DNA of 32,378 nt from a virus: the IMG/VR virus record IMGVR_UViG_3300030329_004210, positions 1-32,378 of that record; one strand, 5' to 3'. The position numbers were made by a program, and so were the translations under genes. The stretch's first letter is position 1. Each line of letters opens with the position of its first letter. The notes below the pieces were generated by a model. It was not told where the DNA came from. It made no database searches and was given only the letters and a program-made list of their open reading frames with translations. This document shows positions 1-8,461 of the stretch, piece by piece.

Positions 1-2260
1 CCTGAGCTGCCTCTATGCCCTCACCAGATCGACGCGCCTCCTCCAGTCCAGCCATAGCTGCCTCGAGAATCTGAACTCTCTCTGGAACCTCGGCAGGTGC
101 CTCGACAGGCGCCTCGCCTCGCCCTGGCGGCACGTCCTCGTCGATAAACGGTGGCGGCTCCCTGTCAGACACGATGTCTTCAGCCAGGTTCATGCGGCCA
201 ACTGCGTCTTTGCCCTCTGGACCCCTGTTTATGAGCGAGTCCTCAATCTCTGCCACACGGGCAATGGCGACCTCGTCGCCACCGTCAGCCCGTCGAGTCA
301 CCTCCACCCACTCCGCAGCCTGCTCTTCAGGGAAGACGCTTCGCGCAATCTCCATCCTCGACTGTGGTCTGGCTGCTGGCGCAGCGGGTGCTGCTGGCGG
401 CGGTGGTGGTGGCTCGGGCGCACCGTAACCCTCCGTTGGGGGAGTGTCTTTCGGTGGCGGCTCGTCAACCATGCCTATGTCACGGCGAGCTATTCTCTGA
501 CCAGCCTCGTCAGCCAGGTTTGTAATTGCTGCCTTGGCGACAGCTGGATCATCGATGACTTGGCGAACAATATCGCCAATCGCCACGCTCTTGTTTGCCG
601 ACAAGTCAATGAGCCATCGCTGGACATACGCCTGCTTTGATGGGCCAAGAGAGCCCCACAGGGCTCGAGATATCTCAGGAACCAGGATGCCAATGGCCGC
701 ATTCACGGCATCTGGCGCCAAGCCGGAGAGCGCAACAGTTCCAATGCCAGCGTTGTTTAGGGAGCGCACGATGCGCTGGCCCCACTCAACGCCTGTCTTG
801 ACGCCCTTTGGCGTCGGCATCTTTCTTCCTTCTGGCGTTTGGTAAGAAAAGCCCTCTGCCTCTGGCTTTCGGAAGATGCCCTCTGTCGCCTGCTCAATCC
901 TGTCCAGTTTCTCTACCAGACCAGGGTGCTTTTTCAGGATAGCTTGGGCACCCCGATTGCCAGCCTTCGCCATCCTGCCGAGCCCTTTTACGAAGGGAAG
1001 GAAGACCATTGCGGTGCTTACGGGACGAGCCTTGAGCATCTTGAGGCCATCACCAGTGCCGAGCATCTTCAGGGACGCTGCCGTGGCGCCCATGCCCCCG
1101 GTGATCATGTTCTTCCAGAGCTCTCGCGACTCTCTAAAGTCTTTGGCGAATGAGTCGCGTAGGTTGGTCTGCGCTCTTCCGCTTCCCGTCAGGCCAAGCA
1201 ACGATATGGCCAACTGGACGACACCCTCCTGAACCTCTGCGACATCAGAGCGAAGGTTCGCATACCCCGACTTTCCCATCCGCGACTCAATGTCACGCTC
1301 ATACTCGTCGAAGATTTTCATCGTTGCCGGAGAGAATTTGCCCTCGCTCGAGTCCACCCTCATGTTCAGGTCGACTCGCTCGCCTGGAGTCAAAATGTGG
1401 TCGGAGATTTTACCCTCCAACAGTTCGGGCATCTTGACGCCAGCGACCTTCTCGGGCAGGCGAATGCCGCCCAATGGCGGCGACTTTATTTTTATTGTCG
1501 ACCAGTCTGGCGCACCCTTGGACCTGGCGGCTCGAGCGCGTTTGTCATTCTCGAGCGCCACCTTTGCGACGAGGATATCTTCGCCAAACAGCTCGCCCGC
1601 ACCCTCGCGCAGACCGGCGATGGCGCCAGCGGTGCCAGCGGCAATGCCAGCGATGCCGCGACCAGCTCTTCCCACGCCATCTGACGAAGGCTCCCTCATG
1701 CCGCCTTTAGATATTACATGCTGCCTCTGGACGGCCCTCTTTGCCGGCTGTCTAGCCATCTCCTCCTTTACGGCTCCGACCACTTTAGTTGGCACTGCCG
1801 CCGCGCCTCTGGCGACCTGACCGGCAGCATCCGCTGCCATGGAGACCGGGTCAGTGACATCTTTCGGGAGGGCAAGACCGCCCACGGTGACCGGCTCCTT
1901 TCGTTTCGATGGGCGAGTAAGTGCCCCGATAACCTCTTGTGCCTGCGCCGCCGCTCCGCTCTTTATCTGCCGCTTGCGGAGGATTGGCCTTAAGGGCACG
2001 TCGAGCATCGGCAGAGTGATGTCTTCCTCACGCTTGCCCAGCAAGCCGCTCACTCTCTGCAGTGCCTTTCCCTCGGACACACCCATATCTCGCCAGCGGA
2101 TGACTTGTTCACGCAGTGTTAGTGGCCTCTGTGGGTTGGCGTCACCGGCAGATAGAAACTCTTCGACAGACGCAAAGTCGTCAATATACGTTGGGGCGGT
2201 GGCGCCTCGACTGAGGTCCACCTGGCGAGACTGTGCCGGTGATAGTGCTGGTTTCGCCAT
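1..2260 (-). CDS. Giant internal virion protein candidate, C-terminus cut by left edge
   Basis: An open frame runs from ATG at 2260 to the left edge without a stop, giving at least 753 residues that begin MAKPALSPAQSRQVDLS. The start has GGGGA about 8 bases upstream and lies 3 bases after the stop of the preceding gene. The protein is rich in Ala, Gly, Arg and Glu, with a Gly/Ala-rich segment at about residues 197-233 (GRGIAGIAAGTAGAIAG), a second hydrophobic stretch near residues 430-450, and a Pro/Ala linker at about 615-635 followed by an acidic, Pro-rich part. No enzyme motif was recognised. Being last in the late operon after two other coiled-coil proteins, and very long, it resembles the internal or ejection proteins of short-tailed phages. 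That role is inferred from size, composition and position only. A tail-fibre or polyprotein role is possible. Confidence 0.7.
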   Translation of the reverse strand, partial: MAKPALSPAQSRQVDLSRGATAPTYIDDFASVEEFLSAGDANPQRPLTLREQVIRWRDMGVSEGKALQRVSGLLGKREEDITLPMLDVPLRPILRKRQIKSGAAAQAQEVIGALTRPSKRKEPVTVGGLALPKDVTDPVSMAADAAGQVARGAAAVPTKVVGAVKEEMARQPAKRAVQRQHVISKGGMREPSSDGVGRAGRGIAGIAAGTAGAIAGLREGAGELFGEDILVAKVALENDKRARAARSKGAPDWSTIKIKSPPLGGIRLPEKVAGVKMPELLEGKISDHILTPGERVDLNMRVDSSEGKFSPATMKIFDEYERDIESRMGKSGYANLRSDVAEVQEGVVQLAISLLGLTGSGRAQTNLRDSFAKDFRESRELWKNMITGGMGATAASLKMLGTGDGLKMLKARPVSTAMVFLPFVKGLGRMAKAGNRGAQAILKKHPGLVEKLDRIEQATEGIFRKPEAEGFSYQTPEGRKMPTPKGVKTGVEWGQRIVRSLNNAGIGTVALSGLAPDAVNAAIGILVPEISRALWGSLGPSKQAYVQRWLIDLSANKSVAIGDIVRQVIDDPAVAKAAITNLADEAGQRIARRDIGMVDEPPPKDTPPTEGYGAPEPPPPPPAAPAAPAARPQSRMEIARSVFPEEQAAEWVEVTRRADGGDEVAIARVAEIEDSLINRGPEGKDAVGRMNLAEDIVSDREPPPFIDEDVPPGRGEAPVEAPAEVPERVQILEAAMAGLEEARRSGEGIEAAQ

Positions 2261-2263
2261 GCT

Positions 2264-3943
2264 CTATTCCCCGGTTTTCCCGGTTTTCTTGGGTTTCCCG
2301 AAAATACCAGACAGGACGGTTTTCTTATTCTTGCCCTCCAATTTGGCGAGCTCGGCCTTGAGCGGCGCTGTGATCGCGTCGATTTGATTCACATAACTTT
2401 CTTTTGTAGCAGCAGATTGCTTGAGTTTGATAATGAACTTCTTGTCCAACCTGCGTGAAACTTTTTCATCAATCTTGACCTTGGCCCCCGCCGATTCGGA
2501 GGCTGCTTTCGCCCGCAACTTATCTAACCCCAAGATTTGATTCTTTAGAGTTTTAATGCGATCAGCCGACTTCTTTTGGGCGGCAGTTGGTTTCCCCTCG
2601 GCGTCCTTTTTTCGTTTTTCTGCCAATTCATTTGCGGCTTTCTCCCTGGCCTTACTCTCCTTGATCCTCTGCCTTTTTAGGTTGTTGTCCAGTTTCTCCT
2701 TGGTCTTTCGGACCTTCTCCATCGCCTCATCAATGCGAGCCTTCACCTTGGCGCTTGTGGCCTGAGCCCTGGACTTCTGGAGGTCTTGCTCTGCCTTCTC
2801 CAGGGCCAAACGGTTCAACTCTAGTTTGCGGATTTCAGCGGCAGCATCACGGACATTTTTCGCCTCTCTTCCTGAAGCAAGCGCCTTGGTCGCACGAACC
2901 CTAGCCCTCGCTGCATCCTGCAAAACCTTTGTGTGTGCCGTCCGCTCCACCTGAGTGGCGGTTTTTTCTCTCTGCGTCTTCAACCTTTCGGCCTCAAGTG
3001 CGCTCTGCGGAACAAACCGCTTTGTGTGCTCGGACAGTTCCTTGCGAGCTCGGTCAATGTGGGCTCCACTGAATATCTCACCGATGGTTTGCGGGTGAAC
3101 GCCAATGCCTCCAGACCTGTCGAATGCGCTCATAACCCGGTCAAGCTGCTTCTGGTCTGTCGCCAGCGCAGCCATGCGCCTGAGTTCATCGAAGCTGTAC
3201 TTGCCTTCGCGCTCGACGGCAGCAGCACCAGCTTGCTGCAACTGTGCCTCAGTCAGTGCGCGGGGCCTCATGCGCTCTGCATATGAGGGCATCTGACCGC
3301 CAACCGTTGATGGTTGCGGTCTGGCGACCATTGGGGGTGCAGCGGTGGGAACAGGCGGCGCCGTAGACTCTTCAATATCCATGAATCCGCTCAAGTCGAT
3401 GTCTTCCTGTGTTTGTGGCCGGGGCGTGTCCAGAACGCTCCTAAGAGCTGCCCTCTGCTGCTCACCCTCAGATTGGCTCGTGACGAACCGGCGCTGGCTA
3501 TCGGTAAGACCTGGCAGTCGCTGCCCGCCCTCTCGCGCCGCGATGCTCTGGCGTCTGCGCGCTTGAGCCGCCTGCTCGGTAGCGCCACCAAGTTCACCGG
3601 CATAGTTGGGTGCGATGCCCCTGCTCTTACGCATGGCGTCGTACTGAGCCCTGTCTTCCGTACCAACAGCAACACCCTTCTGTCGCTGCGCCTTTAACCT
3701 TGCTCGAGCTGCCTGCTCTAGTGCTGCACGCTGCTTTGGTGCGTCGGTGTCCGTTAGCTTGCTGACCCCAGCGGCAGCTGGGCCAAAGAAGTCGGACGCA
3801 AGGCTAAGTGTCTTTAGGATGGCGCCAATGCTCTGCGCGTTCTGAGCGACCTCTCGCAACTCCTGCCCAGCAGGGCGTTGTGGGCGAGGGATGATTTGTC
3901 GCTGCTCAAACGCAGAGGTGTCGATCGGTATAATGCGTGCCAT
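2264..3943 (-). CDS. Coiled-coil internal virion protein candidate
   Basis: This is a 559-residue protein with ATG at 3943 and AGGAAA 6 bases upstream. The first half is low in structure (Pro, Gln, Ala-rich, residues about 1-250). From about residue 300 to 540 it is almost entirely charged helix, with dense Lys/Arg/Glu/Ala heptad-like sequence (for example AREKAANELAEKRKKDAEGK), so a long coiled coil is very likely. The C-terminus is basic (GKPKKTGKTGE). It sits between the 272-residue Gln/Ala-rich protein and the giant left-edge protein, so the three may be delivered together as internal or ejection proteins. There is no signal peptide, membrane segment or catalytic motif. Function is unknown; the virion role is inferred from operon position. 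Confidence 0.75.
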   Translation of the reverse strand: MARIIPIDTSAFEQRQIIPRPQRPAGQELREVAQNAQSIGAILKTLSLASDFFGPAAAGVSKLTDTDAPKQRAALEQAARARLKAQRQKGVAVGTEDRAQYDAMRKSRGIAPNYAGELGGATEQAAQARRRQSIAAREGGQRLPGLTDSQRRFVTSQSEGEQQRAALRSVLDTPRPQTQEDIDLSGFMDIEESTAPPVPTAAPPMVARPQPSTVGGQMPSYAERMRPRALTEAQLQQAGAAAVEREGKYSFDELRRMAALATDQKQLDRVMSAFDRSGGIGVHPQTIGEIFSGAHIDRARKELSEHTKRFVPQSALEAERLKTQREKTATQVERTAHTKVLQDAARARVRATKALASGREAKNVRDAAAEIRKLELNRLALEKAEQDLQKSRAQATSAKVKARIDEAMEKVRKTKEKLDNNLKRQRIKESKAREKAANELAEKRKKDAEGKPTAAQKKSADRIKTLKNQILGLDKLRAKAASESAGAKVKIDEKVSRRLDKKFIIKLKQSAATKESYVNQIDAITAPLKAELAKLEGKNKKTVLSGIFGKPKKTGKTGE

Positions 3944-3952
3944 GTTGTTTTC

Positions 3953-4771
3953 CTAGTAGCCAAAGTCCCACTCAGGGGGTAGAGGTTTAGGAGGTTGTCG
4001 TTTTGGAGAGTTCCACGGCCATTCTAGGGAGGAAAAGTCAATGGCGACTCCATGACCAATGTCACCAGATTCAGAATATTGTTTTGGAAGTTCTTTGGTT
4101 TGAATTTTATACGCAATGTGCCGCAGCATTCTCTCCATTTTAGGGTCAGTGTCCTTGAAGGTGCTGGCATAAGACCTGATCCGAGCCGCCGCCTTCTTGT
4201 CACTGTCCCAAAGCACGCCGACCTCATCGTCAATAATCGTATTGACCTCGTCGATCGCTGGCTGTGTATTTCTCCCGTGCTGCTCGGCCATGTCAGGCAG
4301 TTTCTCCTGTACCTCAGTAACCTGCTGCTCTTGGACGACAACGTCATCCTCTGCACCGGCAACAGCCTGCTCCGCAGCCGTCATCTCCCTGCGCTGACCA
4401 GCCCTCAACTGCGCCTCTGCGGCTTGCTGGCGAAGTTTAGCCTCCTCTTGCTGTCGAGAGGTTTGCTCGGCAATTTGAGCGCCAGCGGATATGCGTGCCG
4501 TTGCTCCCGAAAACGGTGATGCCGAGACCCCCTGGGCATAGAGTTTTCCGGCCTGCCTGCTCATCTCCTGCTGCGCTGCCTGCCCTTTCAGGGCAAGGGA
4601 CTCCCTCTCGGACGCCTGCGAGCCACCCAGAACCCCCAACCGGCTGCGCGCCGCATCAAGCTGCTTTCTCTTTAGTTCGGCAAGCTGCTCTGCAGAGCCA
4701 ACTGTCTTCTTTCGTCTCTTCTGCGCCTCTGTCAGTGGCGTTCCTGCTGGTTTTATATTCTGAGTTGCCAT
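3953..4771 (-). CDS. Gln/Ala-rich virion protein candidate
   Basis: This is a 272-residue protein with ATG at 4771 preceded by AGGGA at about 7 bases. Residues about 14-180 are Ala/Gln/Glu/Arg-rich and helical in character (TSRQQEEAKLRQQAAEAQLR), with few hydrophobic residues. The C-terminal 40 residues are Pro- and Trp-rich (SSLEWPWNSPKRQPPKPLPP), ending in WDFGY. This composition is common among short-tailed-phage internal virion proteins. It lies 9 bases after the 585-residue virion gene and 9 bases before the 559-residue coiled-coil gene, so the three are probably co-transcribed. No family was recognised with certainty. Confidence 0.75.
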   Translation of the reverse strand: MATQNIKPAGTPLTEAQKRRKKTVGSAEQLAELKRKQLDAARSRLGVLGGSQASERESLALKGQAAQQEMSRQAGKLYAQGVSASPFSGATARISAGAQIAEQTSRQQEEAKLRQQAAEAQLRAGQRREMTAAEQAVAGAEDDVVVQEQQVTEVQEKLPDMAEQHGRNTQPAIDEVNTIIDDEVGVLWDSDKKAAARIRSYASTFKDTDPKMERMLRHIAYKIQTKELPKQYSESGDIGHGVAIDFSSLEWPWNSPKRQPPKPLPPEWDFGY

Positions 4772-4780
4772 AATAAATCC

Positions 4781-6538
4781 CTAGAGAGGCACGTCCGTCG
4801 AAGACCCTGCAAGAGCCTTCTTCCCAATGATGTACACCCAAAAGCCATTGTATCCAACGTAGATTTCTCCATTAGATTGGATTCCACCAACAGCAGGGGC
4901 GCCAGACCAGAGCAGCCCACTTGCGTCACCAAATGACCAACGCACTTCAATAAACTGCTCACACCCCTCGGTCTTGGGTGTCCCCGATACATTTGAGACG
5001 TTGCCGCAGCTCGTCCTCGCTGTTGTCGAGCCAAAGAGGTTGGTGGTTTTCCCAATGAAGAAAGGCTTGCCCTGATCAAAGTACCCAGATCCAAGGTCTG
5101 TCGCGCCATCCCTAACAAGAGGAATGCTCAACAGCTCGTAGTCCCACGGCTCATCACTATCCCCACTCAAAAGACCGCCCTCGCGCGATTTTATCTGATC
5201 GATGGTTATTGCCGATTTGGGGTTTGCCCCACCACTTGGAGTCCACTTTCCATAGGCAACTTGCTGATAGTCAAACAGGTCGCCCATAAAACCAGTCCCA
5301 ATACCAACACCAACCTCACTTATAAAAGTGTGGGACGTCGGGTGGACCGCATCGTTTGTGAACCCAGGGGCAGCATAGCTTACTGCCGCGATGACGTGGT
5401 GTACAACAAACGGGTATTGAATCGGTATGATTCTCCGGTCACATGTTGGCTCATCCTCATCAACACCAACATAGGGAAGGCTGCTGGCATCACCAATGGT
5501 GTAGCCGGGAGCCTCTGCGTAACTACTAATGTACCGCTGGGCCGTGAAGTTCGACCACATGGGAACCGCAATCACCTCGTAGCAGCTGTCATCCTTGATT
5601 TCTTCTGTCGGGGACGGGGTGCTGTCCTTTCCGTATCCACCACTCAAGCCGTCGACAAACACGTTGTCAAGGCGATGAATTGATAGTTGCACGCCATCTG
5701 CCGTATCGGCGGTGATGGTGTCTGTTCCTGCGGGAGAGCCAATGGTAATCGATGGGCCGGTCTGCGCCCCATTGTGCGTAGGTTGATTCTGCACACCCGC
5801 TGCAGCCTTGTCTCTTTCCACGAGCTCGTGGCGAAACTTCAGAGACATCTGGAGGGACGGGAGTGCCGACTTTACCGTCCCGTTCAGCAGTTTGGGGGCG
5901 TGAATCATCAGCAAGTAACTGCGGAACGGGTCGATTGACTTGTTTATCTTGTCGAGTGTTGCCGGGTTGTTTCGATATGTTGTGCCACCAAACAGCGCAG
6001 CTCCGCGCAAGGAAAGGGAGAACACCTCTCGAGTCGGGACATGTCCTGCCGAGGCGTTCAGGGCGATGACGGGCTTCTCCATTAGAGCCACCTCAATATC
6101 ATACGCCTCCATGTTCTGGTAATTCAGAAAACCATCCCTAAGACCCTTGTTCCCGCCACTCAAAAACTGATAATCAGTGATGGTTGCCGCCTCGCTTCGC
6201 TGATCGAAGGAGATGTTAAACTCCTCCAAGACGACAGACGGAACCACCGTGCTCCCTCTCTGCTCAAAAAACTCCTGAAGCGGCGGCAACGTAAAGGGTA
6301 TGGAATATTCGTATCGCAAGGGGTTGTCTAGGTCGGTTGCGTGCGCCAGTGGGAATGCCGTGCTGTCAACGCAAGGGATATTGAAGTTCAGGCGAAACGA
6401 ACCGCCCTCAACATCAATCTGCTCCGACTCGATATTGACGTTCTCCAGCTCTGACTTCACCGCAGCAAGCGGAGTGAAGACGTGCTGTGTCGTCAGCTTG
6501 ACGCCACGAGTCAGGTTTTCCTTGGTGACCTTCGCCAT
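4781..6538 (-). CDS. Virion/tail structural protein, unknown family
   Basis: This is a 585-residue protein with ATG at 6538 overlapping the stop of the upstream gene by one base (TAATG). It is rich in Gly, Ser, Thr, Asn and aromatic residues with short alternating hydrophobics, which suggests beta-sheet-rich structure, and it has no signal peptide. An early block (residues about 20-130) contains MAKVTKENLTRGVKLTTQHVF and FTLPPLQEFFEQRGS. The last third contains paired Cys and many Trp/Tyr (FIEVRWSFGDASGLLWSG). Position downstream of the nozzle and tail genes makes a tail, fibre or decoration role likely, but no recognised fold or enzymatic motif supports a specific name. Confidence 0.75.
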   Translation of the reverse strand: MAKVTKENLTRGVKLTTQHVFTPLAAVKSELENVNIESEQIDVEGGSFRLNFNIPCVDSTAFPLAHATDLDNPLRYEYSIPFTLPPLQEFFEQRGSTVVPSVVLEEFNISFDQRSEAATITDYQFLSGGNKGLRDGFLNYQNMEAYDIEVALMEKPVIALNASAGHVPTREVFSLSLRGAALFGGTTYRNNPATLDKINKSIDPFRSYLLMIHAPKLLNGTVKSALPSLQMSLKFRHELVERDKAAAGVQNQPTHNGAQTGPSITIGSPAGTDTITADTADGVQLSIHRLDNVFVDGLSGGYGKDSTPSPTEEIKDDSCYEVIAVPMWSNFTAQRYISSYAEAPGYTIGDASSLPYVGVDEDEPTCDRRIIPIQYPFVVHHVIAAVSYAAPGFTNDAVHPTSHTFISEVGVGIGTGFMGDLFDYQQVAYGKWTPSGGANPKSAITIDQIKSREGGLLSGDSDEPWDYELLSIPLVRDGATDLGSGYFDQGKPFFIGKTTNLFGSTTARTSCGNVSNVSGTPKTEGCEQFIEVRWSFGDASGLLWSGAPAVGGIQSNGEIYVGYNGFWVYIIGKKALAGSSTDVPL

Positions 6539-6909
6539 TATTTCTTCTTCTTCGACTTCGACTTCGACTTCGACTTAGCCTTAGCCTTGGTCTTAGCCTT
6601 TGGCTTTGTCATTTCCTTTGTTGCGTCGGGAATGTTGTATCCAAATGCAGCTTTGTCCGCAGCTGAACTTTCGATGTGGCCCTTCATGGCGCTCTCTGCC
6701 GCCCCATCGTCGACCACCTCCACAATGCGCCGAACAAACGACTCTGGGCCGTACTTGTCCCAGTCTCCCTGCATCGCCTTATTGGAGCACTCTCCTGCCG
6801 CCATACTTCCGATGGCCTTATCCATGACGACACTAACATCATCACCTGCCATTCCGATGAACACTTTATTGCTCTTCTTGTTAATCAACGCATAGATTGT
6901 CTTAGCCAT
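6538..6909 (-). CDS. Degenerate GIY-YIG-like protein with Lys/Ser tail
   Basis: This is a 123-residue protein starting at ATG 6909, which overlaps the upstream stop (TAATG). Residues 5-92 follow the GIY-YIG nuclease layout: IYALIN (5-10) for the GIY strand, VFIG (16-19) for YIG, a helix, DWDKYGPESFVRRIVEV, a Glu at 72 where the family has its metal-binding Glu, and a closing GYN (90-92). The Arg normally found in the helix after YIG is not visible: that stretch reads DDVSVVMDKAIGSM. Residues about 100-123 are a low-complexity Lys/Ala/Ser tail, encoded by repeated CTTCGA units near 6541-6580. GIY-YIG enzymes cut DNA; without the Arg this copy may only bind. Its place inside the tail operon is unusual. 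The family assignment rests on motif reading by eye. Confidence 0.6.
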   Translation of the reverse strand: MAKTIYALINKKSNKVFIGMAGDDVSVVMDKAIGSMAAGECSNKAMQGDWDKYGPESFVRRIVEVVDDGAAESAMKGHIESSAADKAAFGYNIPDATKEMTKPKAKTKAKAKSKSKSKSKKKK

Positions 6910-7838
6910 TACTCTATCTCCTCGAGGGCCGTCACGGCCCAGGACCAATACTGCCCTTGATAAGTGTCGCCATCGCCCCATCCTGACGAGGTACCTGTGT
7001 ACTCTGGAATAAGAAAGCTCAATCGAACCCGAGCGTTCTCGTGAACGGGCACATTTAGATTCTGGTCATCAAGCCACATACCGCCAGGGGTCTTTGTTCC
7101 CCCTGAGTTGGCGGGGTGCGCCGGGCTCATGTCTGTCGCGGCACGCGATGTGACCGATCCGTTGACGCCACCCAGGTTGGAGAAGCGTCTGGAATCAAAC
7201 CGAAAGTTTATCCGGTGGTACTCGATGTCATTTAGCTTTCGCAACTCTTGGGTGACTGGATTGTCAACGCTCAACTCAACAGCGAAGTCCACCAGCGTTC
7301 CATTGGCTATCTTGTGGTCTGGCTGTCCAACCCCCGCATACACAAGGTCATTTGAGTACGCCACACCATCGACGTGAATAAACACAGAAACCCCAATAAT
7401 AATAGAAGGTCTTGTGAATGGTATAGCTGACGTCCAGACAAACTGATCCGGCTGATAGCCCACATCAATGCGCTCAGGGTCAATATCATCATTGAACGTC
7501 CCCTTCATGCGATATCTGTTCTGGAAGCCATTTGGCGGCGTTACCAGCGCATCTGAGGCATTGTTTGTGGTGGTTACTTTCCCGTTGTACACGTTCATCC
7601 ACGGGAACACGTCCTGAACCCCAACATCATCACTCAGTACGGTGCCACCTGCCTTTACTGGCATAGGCATATAGCCGCCTACATATTGAGTCTGAAAGAA
7701 GCGCCTCTCAAGATCTCCAATCTGTACCGCATTGACGCGATTGACAATGTCATCGAGAGCACCCTCAAGGCGATTGCCGTCGATGGTTGTTCCATCGGCA
7801 AACTGCTCTCTTGTGAGACGTCGTACAGAGCTGCTCAC
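6909..7838 (-). CDS. Tail structural protein, unknown family
   Basis: This is a 309-residue protein with a GTG start at 7838, GGAG 6 bases upstream, overlapping the preceding gene as GTGA. The first 50 residues look helical (EQFADGTTIDGNRLEGALDDIVNRVNAV), and the rest is Gly/Asn/Asp-rich and beta-like, ending WSWAVTALEEIE. An N-terminal helix followed by a jelly-roll-like body is typical of small phage tail or spike-attachment proteins. It sits between a beta-helix-like protein and the GIY-YIG-like gene in the tail part of the operon. No motif fixes the function. Confidence 0.72.
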   Translation of the reverse strand: MSSSVRRLTREQFADGTTIDGNRLEGALDDIVNRVNAVQIGDLERRFFQTQYVGGYMPMPVKAGGTVLSDDVGVQDVFPWMNVYNGKVTTTNNASDALVTPPNGFQNRYRMKGTFNDDIDPERIDVGYQPDQFVWTSAIPFTRPSIIIGVSVFIHVDGVAYSNDLVYAGVGQPDHKIANGTLVDFAVELSVDNPVTQELRKLNDIEYHRINFRFDSRRFSNLGGVNGSVTSRAATDMSPAHPANSGGTKTPGGMWLDDQNLNVPVHENARVRLSFLIPEYTGTSSGWGDGDTYQGQYWSWAVTALEEIE

Positions 7839-8461
7839 GTCGTCTCCGCAATGGTTGTGACGTTATTGTGCGTCCTGCCCGTCATGTTACTGCACCCAAT
7901 AATATAGACGTTCGCCGCAGCCCCGGCGTTATCTACGACAGAGCCCGCCGTCGTCATTGCCGGAGCAAAGGTGCATCCAATAAAATGCGCCTTCGATCCG
8001 CTCGCAATGTTCACCGCATTTGTAGCATGATTAGCTGATTTCTCAAAAACACATCTTTCAAAGATGACGGTTGCTCGAGTTGTGGTGATATCAACCAAGA
8101 CATCTTGGTTGTTCGTTTCGTCAGCGGATGTGAAGTGAACGCCAGAAAATGTGATGTTCACGGCCCCACCAGACTCAGACTCCACCACAACCTGGCGATT
8201 GACGCGCGCTCCCGGTGCGCCAGCTATCACCGTCATGTCGCGACCCAACTTCATCCCAGGATGATTCCCGCTGCCAACGAAAGACCTGTTGCCAGATAGC
8301 TTCGCCTCTGACTGGACATCACCGCTCAATAGCACCGTCTCTCCCAGAGAGCTCACAACCCGAGCCACGGACTCCCTGATGCGACGATTCTCCGCATCCA
8401 CACCGTCCTCAAAGAAGGTGGAGAGTTCGCGGACGAGCTGGTGTCCTGGAGCAAGACTCAT
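7835..8461 (-). CDS. Tail protein with parallel beta-helix character
   Basis: This is a 208-residue protein with ATG at 8461, AGGAAGGG upstream, overlapping the end of the nozzle-like gene by 4 bases. Residues about 10-50 form a short charged helix (FFEDGVDAENRRIRESVARVVSSL). From about residue 75 the sequence has repeating short strands with turns, such as VNITFSGVHFT, VIFERCVFEKSA, AHFIGCTFAPA and VYIIGCSNM. This F-x-x-C/V-x-F ladder pattern is seen in pectate-lyase-like right-handed beta-helices of phage spikes and adaptors. It is short for a full spike, so a spike-like base or fibre-linking protein is plausible. No catalytic residues are evident. Confidence 0.7.
   Translation of the reverse strand: MSLAPGHQLVRELSTFFEDGVDAENRRIRESVARVVSSLGETVLLSGDVQSEAKLSGNRSFVGSGNHPGMKLGRDMTVIAGAPGARVNRQVVVESESGGAVNITFSGVHFTSADETNNQDVLVDITTTRATVIFERCVFEKSANHATNAVNIASGSKAHFIGCTFAPAMTTAGSVVDNAGAAANVYIIGCSNMTGRTHNNVTTIAETT

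Noticed and set aside
174-2387. Rightward open frames of 60-180 residues over the left-edge region
   Set aside because: They lie opposite the long leftward gene, have no ribosome sites and read as Arg/Ser/Pro-rich shadows.
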